Origin: an uncultured Gammaproteobacteria bacterium
GTDB taxonomy: Bacteria > Pseudomonadota > Gammaproteobacteria > Arenicellales > JAANXG01
Direction: 5' to 3'
Length of the DNA: 51,350 nt
Assembly (NCBI GenBank): GCA_945787105.1
Contig: CALZGZ010000225.1
Span: 1 to 51,350, forward strand
This document shows positions 25,361 through 34,114 of this stretch, piece by piece (the stretch's first letter is position 1; each line of letters opens with the position of its first letter). Below the pieces are notes generated by a model. The model saw only the letters and a list, made by a program, of their open reading frames with translations, was not told the origin of the DNA and did no database searches. Both the position numbers and the translations under genes were made by a program.

Positions 25361-26977
25361 ATGAGTGAATTTCAACCCATTTATCCGGAAACTATCAATC
25401 TGGACCCCTACAAGCGGGTCAAGTATTCCAACGGCCTGGTACTCGGCAAGGATGAGTTCGATCAGGAGCAGTTGTACCTGCTGGAAAAAAATCATTTGCA
25501 TCATCGCGGGCTGCACGGCTACGGCACCGTGTGCGGCCTGAATGTCAGCGTGATCCCGGACGGCACTAACTGGGAGATTCAGGTCAGCCCGGGTATCGCC
25601 GTCGACACCGGCGGTCGCGATGTGCGCGTGCCGCAAGCCCAGTGCGCCGATGTTGGCACCTGGCTGTTTCGCAACACCGATATCATCAACGACTACTTGG
25701 TAGAAAATTCGATACCCGCCTCAACCGTGCCGATCGAACTGCCGTTGCACCTGGTGTTGTGCTACGACAGTTGCGATACCGATTTTGTCCCCGTGCCGAG
25801 CGGACCCTGCCAAAGCCTGGATAAAAGCACGGTACCGTCACGCACCGCGGACGATTTTAAATTGCGCCTGTTGCTGGAACCGCCTGAGCAAACGGAACAC
25901 GATGCACTGGCATTCCTGATGAGTTTGCTGGACGCCATCGAAGTCTCCGACGCACCCGGTGGACTCACCGTGGAAGAGATCGAAGAGATCGTCAGGGCCT
26001 TTGAACCACCCGGCGATTCACTGCACATGAATGCGGCCGATGCAGCTGACATAATCGCTGCGGCGCTGAGGGTGTGGGTAACGGAAGTCAGGCCCGGTTT
26101 GTTGCCGGACGGCCGCAATTGCGTCAACGGACCACCCCTGAAAACTTGCATGCTGCTGGGGCGAGTCGATCTGAATATCGAGCTGGCGAGTGAAACGGAA
26201 CTGGGTTTCATGCTTTTCAGCCCATCCATTCCCGACCCCACGCTCGATCCCTCCGTGGATCAGAGTAACCGCCCCCTGTTAATCCAGACCCGCGCTTTAC
26301 AGGAGTTTGTCAGCTTGCGACTGGCCGCGTTGCAGGCCAGCGACACGGTGATGCCTTCCGCGGGGCTCGATCCGCTTACCCTGGTGCACATCGGTGACGC
26401 GGAAACCATCACCGGGCAAAAAACGTTTAGCCAGCCATTGCTGTTCGAGGACAGCGGGGTGATGGAAAAAACCATCAACCTGCCGGCGGTCTCTGCCCAT
26501 CACGGCACGGGCGCTGCCAAGGGACTGTTTGCCAGTTTATTGCCTTCGCTGCATTTCATGACATCCGGTAGTAATGCATTTGGCGGTGAAGCCCTGTTTG
26601 CCATTCCTATCCCCGATGACATCGATTATGACAGCCGGTTTCGGGTGCGTCTGCACTGGGGTTTTTCGGGCAACCCGCAACCCGCGGATATCGAGTTTAA
26701 CTGGCAGGTGGGGGGCGTCTTTTTTGAGCCGGGTGACAGTGCGGCGGGTGCCACGGTCGAGTCCGTTGACCACACATCGAGCGAGGAAGATGTGCGCCGT
26801 AACGACGTGCTCGTCACGGAGTTTTTCGAGCTGGATCCCGATGTCGAGTTACGTCCGGAACATACCTATGGCATGTTGACTATTCGCATCGAAGACCCGG
26901 GTGACGTCATTTCCCAGGTTTACCTGCTCAATGTCGAGATCCGCTACATGGCCAATCGACTGGGGAGGGACGTCTGA
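25361..26977 (+). CDS. Large eCIS-associated protein A (baseplate/fibre-like, unknown)
   Basis: A 538-aa protein; ATG 25361 with a GGAGACAGG site is preferred over an in-frame ATG at 25346. The N-terminal part (about 15-90) contains RVKYSNGLVLGKDEFDQEQLYLLEKNHLHHRGLHGYGTVCGLNV and a strand-rich segment VSPGIAVDTGGRDVRVP, a module that I know from proteins encoded in eCIS loci just after the wedge genes and that recurs in the next gene. Residues about 130-260 are helical, and about 380-535 look like a beta-sandwich. It has no signal peptide. It could be a fibre or fibre adaptor on the baseplate. The stop overlaps the next gene start by one base. Confidence 0.7.
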   Translation: MSEFQPIYPETINLDPYKRVKYSNGLVLGKDEFDQEQLYLLEKNHLHHRGLHGYGTVCGLNVSVIPDGTNWEIQVSPGIAVDTGGRDVRVPQAQCADVGTWLFRNTDIINDYLVENSIPASTVPIELPLHLVLCYDSCDTDFVPVPSGPCQSLDKSTVPSRTADDFKLRLLLEPPEQTEHDALAFLMSLLDAIEVSDAPGGLTVEEIEEIVRAFEPPGDSLHMNAADAADIIAAALRVWVTEVRPGLLPDGRNCVNGPPLKTCMLLGRVDLNIELASETELGFMLFSPSIPDPTLDPSVDQSNRPLLIQTRALQEFVSLRLAALQASDTVMPSAGLDPLTLVHIGDAETITGQKTFSQPLLFEDSGVMEKTINLPAVSAHHGTGAAKGLFASLLPSLHFMTSGSNAFGGEALFAIPIPDDIDYDSRFRVRLHWGFSGNPQPADIEFNWQVGGVFFEPGDSAAGATVESVDHTSSEEDVRRNDVLVTEFFELDPDVELRPEHTYGMLTIRIEDPGDVISQVYLLNVEIRYMANRLGRDV

Positions 26978-29613
26978 TGAGTATTAGGGACCTGCAGGAA
27001 GCGGTGCTGGATCAGGGAATTCGTCATACCAACTTTTTCGAGGGACGCCTGCTTACCGGGGATGATTTACGCAACCAGCGAGAAGCCAATCGCGAGATCG
27101 ATCGACGCCTGGCGAAAGCCCTGGGACCGGGAATTATCGAGGGTCTTGAAGTTGAATTTCTACCTGAGATTTCCTCTGCATCGGAACCGAAGATAAGCGT
27201 CAGCAAAGGATTGGCGATAAACAAAAATGGCGATGTTTTCGGACTGCCGGACAACGATATTACGCTGCAACTGGTGCGGTCCCTGAAAACCCCCGTTTTC
27301 GATAAATCTGATTTTTATCTCTGCGCCGGACCGCCCGGAGAACAGCAGTTGCCCAGCGGGGCGGGTATTTATATGTTGGTCATGTACCCGGTCGCAGGGT
27401 ATACCGAAAAAGCTCCGAAAAGCGGTCTCGGAGATAGCGGAATCGCCAGAGGCTGCGGCAATAAGTATATCCAGGAAGGCGTGGAGTTCCGTCTCGTCCA
27501 GGTCGACCGAGCCTACATACTCGAACATTTAAAGGATAAACCTCAACTGGTGAGTTTGCTCGATAGTGAGTTGCTCGACGAAAACAATCCGATCGCGGCG
27601 ATGGATCTGCAAAAACAGTCACGGCTGCGTAACCTGCTGGCCAGTTTGTTCCTGGGAAGTATCGATGCACGGGAAATTTTAAAACCTTCGCTGACCGGAT
27701 CCGCTGGTATGTACTGGCAAGGAGATAGCCCGTTCGTGCGTTCGCTGTATGACCTGGAATTACAGGAGTCCTGTGACGTTCCGCTCGGCCTGATCTTCTG
27801 GACGCTGGAGGGCGTTTCTTTCATCGATAGCTGGACCGTTCGTCGTCCCATCGTCAATCACTGGCTGGCGGATCATGAATTCGACATCAATAACTTATTG
27901 TCGATATGGCAGTTCGAGCAACAGCTTTTATCCGCGAGTAACCTGGAAAGCCTGAAGCTTCGCGATTATTACCTGTTCATACCCGCCATGTTCAGGTTGC
28001 CGGTGCACGAACCGGACTTGAACTCCGACAATGGTGTCGATATTCGACAGTTTCTCGGCAATTGGGATAGCAGACTGCCGGAGTACGTCAGTAGTGAGGA
28101 ACTACCCAATCTGCTGAATCATGCGATCCGATATCCATCGCTTGCGCGAGAAAATCTGGATGCTATTCAGACCGTTTATGTCAAGGATAACCTTCAAGCT
28201 GTCCGGGATGGCAACGAGAATCAACTCTACGCGTATTTCGTTCATCGGCAAACCGCCAGTCAATTCTGTTTCAGAGCATATTTTCCCGACGATAATATCC
28301 TTCTCGAAGCAGAAGGATTTATTGCCCAGTTCAAGGAAGCCGCACGCGTATACCAGGAATTTCAACATTTGGTATTTCTAAGAGGTCTGAACGCAGACGA
28401 AGATATTCGACGGCAGGATGTATTAGGCTTGCAGGTCATTGACGCCGTGGTCGCAGAATTTTCCGCGGCCGTGCATACCCTGGAAAGCGGTTGTGTCTCC
28501 AATCACGCGTTGTACTCGATGCTCAATCTGTTGGCGCATCGCCAGGCAGGTTTTTCCGAATTTTGGCAGGAACTATTGGACCTGCCGCCGATCGATGCCT
28601 ACGCAAGCCCAGTTCGCGGGGTGCTCGATGAGGTTGACGATTTGATCAACCTCGAGAGCGTGTCGGGTTTTAGGGGGCTACTGAGTGCATTACTCGATCA
28701 CGATATTGTTTCGGCCTACCTCACTCAGCAAAGAATATTGCAGACATTCGTGTTGAACCTGGATACCGGGATATCCGGCGCGCTGCTGTTGACCTATACC
28801 CAGCCGCCGGTCAACCAGCCCGAAGAGGGCGGCGAAGCGCCGCTCTTAGTCCCGGGCGAATATGTATTTGGATTTAACCTGAATTCGCGTACCACCGGTC
28901 CGGGTAGTTTTAGGTTTAGTGTCGACCTCGAGCAATTCGGCTGGGAATATGAACTGCTGGACGAGGATAACAATGTTCAGCCGCTGCCGTATGATTTTGA
29001 ACTCCAGGGTGCCGAGGATCCAGCAGGTATAGACACACTATTCAAGGTTAGGGTCAATGTGCCAGCCGGAGGCGAGCCTGATGCGTTGCTGACGGTCAGG
29101 GCGGAAGAGTGGCCAGCTGGAGGCTCGGTAACTCCCAGAAGTACGAGCTTGACCTTGCAGCAAGGTGGATTGATTCCGTTTCCCGATGACAGGTTCTTGT
29201 TATGGTTGTTTTCGTTTGGCAGCGGAGGCAGTGCGGCAACCCCGTTCCAGGGGGGTATTGCCATACCGCGAGTGCCTGAGCTACCTGCTGTATTTACGGC
29301 AATTGGTTTTCTGATTCAGCTAGATCCTGAGCAATTGGGAGAAATAACGGAAGCGAACCTTCGCCTATCGGTTGGGATAGCAGACCAAAGCAGTTGGGAA
29401 ATTCTCCAACTCAGCGGTAGCGCACCGGCTACCCCAACAATTCGAGATATCACGCTTACGCCAACCGATACCGAGGTGGTGGTAACGCTGACCATGCGCC
29501 CGGGAAGTTTGGCCTCCGGGAATACGGATTTGGTTCTGCAATTAGACTCTACCGGAACTCTGGAACCACCATTCTCTTCCACATTCAGGTTGCCGGTGTT
29601 TATCGAAGGCTAA
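26977..29613 (+). CDS. Large eCIS-associated protein B (related to the upstream gene)
   Basis: An 878-aa protein whose N-terminus (about 10-95: IRHTNFFEGRLLTGDDLRNQREANREIDRRLAKALGPGIIEGLEVE, then ISVSKGLAINKNGDVFGLP) is the same module as in the preceding gene, so the two are distant paralogues. Residues about 180-600 are mainly helical; residues about 590-720 and 780-875 look like beta-sandwich domains rich in Thr and Ser, the last about 25 residues forming a terminal strand. The arrangement head-helix-body-beta tail fits a fibre attached to the baseplate with a receptor-binding end. No Pvc13-type fibre gene is recognisable elsewhere in the operon, so this pair is the best fibre candidate. 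Start and stop overlap by one base with the upstream gene. Confidence 0.7.
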   Translation: MSIRDLQEAVLDQGIRHTNFFEGRLLTGDDLRNQREANREIDRRLAKALGPGIIEGLEVEFLPEISSASEPKISVSKGLAINKNGDVFGLPDNDITLQLVRSLKTPVFDKSDFYLCAGPPGEQQLPSGAGIYMLVMYPVAGYTEKAPKSGLGDSGIARGCGNKYIQEGVEFRLVQVDRAYILEHLKDKPQLVSLLDSELLDENNPIAAMDLQKQSRLRNLLASLFLGSIDAREILKPSLTGSAGMYWQGDSPFVRSLYDLELQESCDVPLGLIFWTLEGVSFIDSWTVRRPIVNHWLADHEFDINNLLSIWQFEQQLLSASNLESLKLRDYYLFIPAMFRLPVHEPDLNSDNGVDIRQFLGNWDSRLPEYVSSEELPNLLNHAIRYPSLARENLDAIQTVYVKDNLQAVRDGNENQLYAYFVHRQTASQFCFRAYFPDDNILLEAEGFIAQFKEAARVYQEFQHLVFLRGLNADEDIRRQDVLGLQVIDAVVAEFSAAVHTLESGCVSNHALYSMLNLLAHRQAGFSEFWQELLDLPPIDAYASPVRGVLDEVDDLINLESVSGFRGLLSALLDHDIVSAYLTQQRILQTFVLNLDTGISGALLLTYTQPPVNQPEEGGEAPLLVPGEYVFGFNLNSRTTGPGSFRFSVDLEQFGWEYELLDEDNNVQPLPYDFELQGAEDPAGIDTLFKVRVNVPAGGEPDALLTVRAEEWPAGGSVTPRSTSLTLQQGGLIPFPDDRFLLWLFSFGSGGSAATPFQGGIAIPRVPELPAVFTAIGFLIQLDPEQLGEITEANLRLSVGIADQSSWEILQLSGSAPATPTIRDITLTPTDTEVVVTLTMRPGSLASGNTDLVLQLDSTGTLEPPFSSTFRLPVFIEG

Positions 29614-29678
29614 TAGTGCTAATGCGGAATTCAATCAGTATTTTTAAATAAACAAGTGGCAAATCGGGGACAGTTATC

Positions 29679-31952
29679 ATGAATACGACAGATAAAAAAG
29701 AGGCTCGAGGAAGAATTGAACGCTGGACCTTAGCTGTCGGCGTTGCGTTATTACTATCGAGCGCCAATGCTTTCGCCGTCAGCGATATGTGCATTGACGA
29801 GAACGATGGAGTTACCGGACCACCCAGATTAACGGATGGTGACGTCGCCGGGGACGTCGGTTATACGAGAGGGACGCGAGTGGATTTCGGTAACACCAAC
29901 GGTGGTACCGAACATGCAGGATTTTTACGGGTCGTGGAACAGCGCGATGCAGACTTCGTGTGGGTCGGACTCGAGATTGATCGACTTGCGTCTACCGTGT
30001 ATTCGGACGATACGATTATTCTCGGTTTTTCAAATGATGATGGCGTCGAAAGCGTCGAAGATGATGTCGATGTTATGTTGATAATTCGGCCGTTCGGCCT
30101 GCCACCGCACTCGCTTGATGTCCCGACTGACATCGCGATGCGCACACGTGATGCAGGTAGCACCACCTGGACAACTGTCCCTACACCAGGTTGGGTCAAA
30201 ACGAATATTCGAAGGAAATTCGAAACCGGCGCTGATAAATGGATGCTTGAATTAATGGTACCCAAGTTAGCATCGGCAGCCGGCGTGCCAGCGACCGGAA
30301 TCTATTTTGGAGAACCTATCAGCGCATCGAATCCAAATTCGACGCTTAAGGTGTACGTCAATGTTTTACGTTCACTGGATTCTATTCCCTTGGGCAGTCC
30401 CTATGCGATTACCGAGGCATCCTGGCCCGCCGGTGTGTATTTGCAAGATATTACTGTTCTCGGCGATCCGCTTTTTTTCGATCTGAGTAGTGATTTTTAC
30501 GATGTGTTGCCCCCGGTAAACCTGTGGGCGGATGTCTCCCTGGGCGACAGATCTGAATGTGAGGGAATCTCACTTGCCTGGAATGATATTGGCGCCACGC
30601 CCGACCCGAAAAATAAGATCTTGTTGGATGGAGAGAATACGTTTTTTGCCGATCCAGTTCACGACCCTGACTCGAGCGGTGGTCCCATCAAAGTTACTTA
30701 CAAAGTGGCGAGGTGGGGGATTCCCCCGGAGGATACAGAAGCGGAAGATCCCGGCTGCGCAATTGGAATGTCAGATTCATTGTGTTGGAGAACAATTGGC
30801 ACTTCGTCGCCCGATACTGCCAGGTTGCCAGATGCCCCCGGATCCGAGACGAAGTTTACAGTGACATGGGAACTGTTGGATGGCGATAGAGCGGCTTACT
30901 CCGCAGAAAGACATCAGTGTATAGCTGCAACCATGTCAAGTACCACCCCGGGTGTGGTATTCAAAAACGACAGCGTACGCCGGAATATGAACTTTGGTCC
31001 CGCGTCGATCTTCGAACAGTCCGCATCAATCAGTGGGAAAGGCTATGGTCCTGCGACCGAAGCGAATGGCAGGCACCGTTTCATCGTGGCAACGAAATCG
31101 AAACTCGAACGATATCAAAAAAAAGGTGGTGGTTTTGTCGATAAAGATGAATTGGAGAAAACCCAGTCGCTAAGTAGTGTCTACAGCGGCACAAATTTAA
31201 GTTATGTCGCTGCTCCCATCATGCAATTGCCAGGCAACATCTCAACAAAGAATGAAGTGGAGGCGATGACCTGGACGGCCAATGGTTATCGATTAAAATC
31301 GAAATCGTTGCAGCTCGGCGAAAGGCAGTATCGATTTGCTGATTATGTGGGAGGCTTCGGTTATGTCATCAGTCACGATAGTCTCGCTGCCGAGTGGTCG
31401 AGCCGTTTCTCGGGTGAATCCCTGGTTGCAACCGCGGATCCTAATATTTTCGTTACCGATATTCCTCCCGGAGGGGAATCCGTTGTTCATACCACTATCG
31501 AAGCCGAGGACCATTTGTGGGCTGTCAACCTCCGCGCAGGTAATGCAGACCCGGCGGGTTCTTACGGCAACGCTTATGATTCCGACACAAGCCTCCAGCT
31601 GGGCCTGGAGTATATCTTCAATTCGAATTACTCCGTTGAAGGGATTCTCGGATTCCAGAATTTTTCAGGTAAAGGTTCCGCGCCTGACGAGGAGGTAACG
31701 CAGATTGCCATAAATGGTCGTTATTACTTTAACACCACCAGCCCGAGATATTATTTGACCGCAGGTTTGGGATACTACGACATGGATGTGCAGGGTTCTG
31801 CCATGGGACTGAATGCGGGCGTGGGTCTGGATTACCAGTTAAGCCGGCGTTTGTCGTTGGAGGCGGCCTACAACTATCACGATCTCGACGAAAGTAACCC
31901 CAGCCCGATTTACTCAACCCTGCAGATAGGGTTGCGGTATCTGGTTCGGTAG
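29679..31952 (+). CDS. Secreted outer-membrane beta-barrel protein with CBM9-like domain
   Basis: A 757-aa precursor. Residues 1-35 are a Sec signal peptide: charged start, hydrophobic core TLAVGVALLLSSA, and a cleavage site at about AFA-VS. Residues about 40-220 contain DADFVWVGLEIDR, a strand pair, and ADKWMLELMVPKLAS, which resembles the CBM9/DOMON-like sugar-binding sandwich. Residues about 590-757 look like an eight-strand-type outer-membrane barrel (LQLGLEYIFNSNYSVEGILGFQNF, ITLNGRYYFN-like, YYLTAGLGYYDMDVQG, GVGLDYQLSRRLSLEAAYNYHDL, TLQIGLRYLVR), ending in Arg, not Phe. It is unusual among eCIS genes because those particles are cytoplasmic. It is 65 bases after the fibre-like gene and 27 before the next. 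Surface anchoring of the particle or protection of the producer are possible roles. Confidence 0.75.
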   Translation: MNTTDKKEARGRIERWTLAVGVALLLSSANAFAVSDMCIDENDGVTGPPRLTDGDVAGDVGYTRGTRVDFGNTNGGTEHAGFLRVVEQRDADFVWVGLEIDRLASTVYSDDTIILGFSNDDGVESVEDDVDVMLIIRPFGLPPHSLDVPTDIAMRTRDAGSTTWTTVPTPGWVKTNIRRKFETGADKWMLELMVPKLASAAGVPATGIYFGEPISASNPNSTLKVYVNVLRSLDSIPLGSPYAITEASWPAGVYLQDITVLGDPLFFDLSSDFYDVLPPVNLWADVSLGDRSECEGISLAWNDIGATPDPKNKILLDGENTFFADPVHDPDSSGGPIKVTYKVARWGIPPEDTEAEDPGCAIGMSDSLCWRTIGTSSPDTARLPDAPGSETKFTVTWELLDGDRAAYSAERHQCIAATMSSTTPGVVFKNDSVRRNMNFGPASIFEQSASISGKGYGPATEANGRHRFIVATKSKLERYQKKGGGFVDKDELEKTQSLSSVYSGTNLSYVAAPIMQLPGNISTKNEVEAMTWTANGYRLKSKSLQLGERQYRFADYVGGFGYVISHDSLAAEWSSRFSGESLVATADPNIFVTDIPPGGESVVHTTIEAEDHLWAVNLRAGNADPAGSYGNAYDSDTSLQLGLEYIFNSNYSVEGILGFQNFSGKGSAPDEEVTQIAINGRYYFNTTSPRYYLTAGLGYYDMDVQGSAMGLNAGVGLDYQLSRRLSLEAAYNYHDLDESNPSPIYSTLQIGLRYLVR

Positions 31953-31979
31953 GTATGTATTGATTGAACAAGGAGGGTA

Positions 31980-34100
31980 ATGCGAGTGTTTGATCAGGCG
32001 GATTTATCGATTGGAAAAATTCGCTCGTCTTCGAGTGGCGCGGATAGTTCCGCCCTGCGCATGGCGGTTACCTCGTTTATCCAGCATGCCGATTTGCATC
32101 CGACAGACTTGCCGTCGAGCGTCATCCTGGTGATCAGGCAACTTTCCGATCCGCTGCCCGGCAGTGTTCCCGATCAAATACAGGGACGCCTGCGACATGC
32201 GCAGTGGGAAGCTGCGGTACGCGATCAGATCAGCGTTTGTTACCACGCCGCGCAGCGTCCCGTCAAAGGCATTGTCAATGCCGATGCAGATGCGGTGTTG
32301 TTCGCGGATTATGGAGAACTGATCGCCTGCCTGTCATTGGATATCGTAAGCAAAGCGGTGGATGGCCGCTGGTGGTGGCGACAAGTCATGCAGCAGTTTA
32401 TGCGGCAAAACGTCGATACAAAAAAACTTGCGGAAATCTGGAAACAGTCAATCCCGACTTTACCGGCGACGATTTCGTATTTACTGCAATGGGGCAATGC
32501 CGGGGCGGTTATCTCCAGCCTGGATAAAGGTGATGCCGACATCTTGACCGAGTCGTTGGCGCAGGTTCATTCACTCGATCTGTTGCAGCACGAATTGGCG
32601 AACAAGCACGGTCCGCGGCAAAGTGGTTTCGCAGATCCATTGTCGGATCAGGAAACCTGGCAGCAATCGAGCGCCGACCAATTCGATCATGCGTCGGAAA
32701 AAGCGGGTTTTCGGAGTCTGACGTCGTTGTGGAAAGAACAACTTTCCGCGACGCCCGTGCCGGTGAATTTACCCACCGAACAGCTACGGCTCCTGTTTCT
32801 AGGTGCTGTTCTGCATCGCTCGCCCTGGCGCGCCAAACACCGGCAATGGCAGCGTGAGCTGGTTTCTGCGGAGGCCGATACCGGAGATCAGACCGCTAGA
32901 GGCGGCTCCGCCCGGCAATCGATGCCTCGTAATCAAGGCTTAAGCGACGCAAAAGCCTCGCTTGCAACTCAATCGGAGGTCACAACGAGACGCGCAACAC
33001 GCCTACGCTCGGTTCAGAATCGCAGCGTTACCCCGAGCGATTCGCCAGCGCCAGTCCGTGCTGACAGACCGGGTGAATTCGATGACGGAGATTCGATGCA
33101 GCCGGACAAACATTCTGCGAGAACTTCTCAGCCGACATCCCACTCCGAGCAGATGGTTGAGAATACACAGCCGCAACAAGACATTGAAAACAGTATTTCT
33201 GCGTCGACGGATGATAATGTTGAACGCGAAACTGGCAGCGTCGATCGGGTAGACGCGCCGCCGGCGCAAGCTAGCGCCGTTCAACAAAGTATTGGCGAAA
33301 GTTCGCAAGCGGAAGTCACCACGGATCTGGGCGGCGCTCTATACCTTCTCAACCTGTGTGCCTGGCTCGACATTCCCGATTGTTTTGTCAATGCCTGGCC
33401 TGATGCAGCGCCGCCCAGTGCCTGGGCTGTCATGGAAGCGTTAACGCTGGCGCTGTTGGGTGATGCCGGACGGGAATACGAAGACGATGCCTTGTGGCCG
33501 CTACTGGCTGAACTGGATGGTCGCGAACCGGGGATGCCGCTGGGATGCGGAATGGTTTTTCCCGAGCGATTCAGCTTACCGCTCGAATGGTTGAATATCC
33601 TGAAAAAATCGGGTGATGCAATGCACTCGAGCAGCTGTTACTCGATCTCGGAAAACCGCTTGCTTTTGTGGTGTGAGGAGTTCCTGCTGGGATCCGAACC
33701 TTTGCAAGCGGAGGTCGAGGCCGGCGTTCAGGCGCAGGGCTTGCTCGATCGGTATCCACTAATCAAAACAGCCAAACTGCAACACGCTCTATTGCCGGAT
33801 TTCCTTGACCCGAAACCCACGGAGCCAATGACGGCATCTACAATAGCGGGCTTTATCGAGTGGTTTCACGACGTGTTCCCGTTCCTCCGCCTGGTGTTGA
33901 TGCGTCAGTGCGGATTCGATGATCCGGATGATCTTGGAGGGTTGCTTCGCTGTCGGGGCCGTGTGCAATTGACGCGGACGCACCTGGATTTTCATGCGCC
34001 GATGGAATTTATCTCGATGCCGGTTCGCGAGGCTGGACTTGACCAGGACCCGGGATGGTGCCCGCTGGTGGGCCGCGTGGTGCAATTTCACTTTCATTGA
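31980..34100 (+). CDS. Unknown protein in the Pvc14 position
   Basis: A 706-aa protein starting at ATG 31980 right after an AAGGAGG site. Residues about 1-290 are largely helical with acidic patches; residues about 300-440 are a disordered Ser/Thr/Gln/Asp-rich linker; residues about 440-706 form a folded domain with GGALYLLNLCAWLDIPDCF, a helical stretch and a strand end. In PVC the tape-measure gene pvc14 sits between the fibre and the ATPase genes, exactly where this gene is. It is not a clear match to the known tape-measure pattern, and the disordered linker is unlike a simple coiled-coil ruler, so the assignment rests on position only. It precedes the ATPase gene by 14 bases. Confidence 0.55.
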   Translation: MRVFDQADLSIGKIRSSSSGADSSALRMAVTSFIQHADLHPTDLPSSVILVIRQLSDPLPGSVPDQIQGRLRHAQWEAAVRDQISVCYHAAQRPVKGIVNADADAVLFADYGELIACLSLDIVSKAVDGRWWWRQVMQQFMRQNVDTKKLAEIWKQSIPTLPATISYLLQWGNAGAVISSLDKGDADILTESLAQVHSLDLLQHELANKHGPRQSGFADPLSDQETWQQSSADQFDHASEKAGFRSLTSLWKEQLSATPVPVNLPTEQLRLLFLGAVLHRSPWRAKHRQWQRELVSAEADTGDQTARGGSARQSMPRNQGLSDAKASLATQSEVTTRRATRLRSVQNRSVTPSDSPAPVRADRPGEFDDGDSMQPDKHSARTSQPTSHSEQMVENTQPQQDIENSISASTDDNVERETGSVDRVDAPPAQASAVQQSIGESSQAEVTTDLGGALYLLNLCAWLDIPDCFVNAWPDAAPPSAWAVMEALTLALLGDAGREYEDDALWPLLAELDGREPGMPLGCGMVFPERFSLPLEWLNILKKSGDAMHSSSCYSISENRLLLWCEEFLLGSEPLQAEVEAGVQAQGLLDRYPLIKTAKLQHALLPDFLDPKPTEPMTASTIAGFIEWFHDVFPFLRLVLMRQCGFDDPDDLGGLLRCRGRVQLTRTHLDFHAPMEFISMPVREAGLDQDPGWCPLVGRVVQFHFH

Positions 34101-34114
34101 AGAGATGATGGTTT

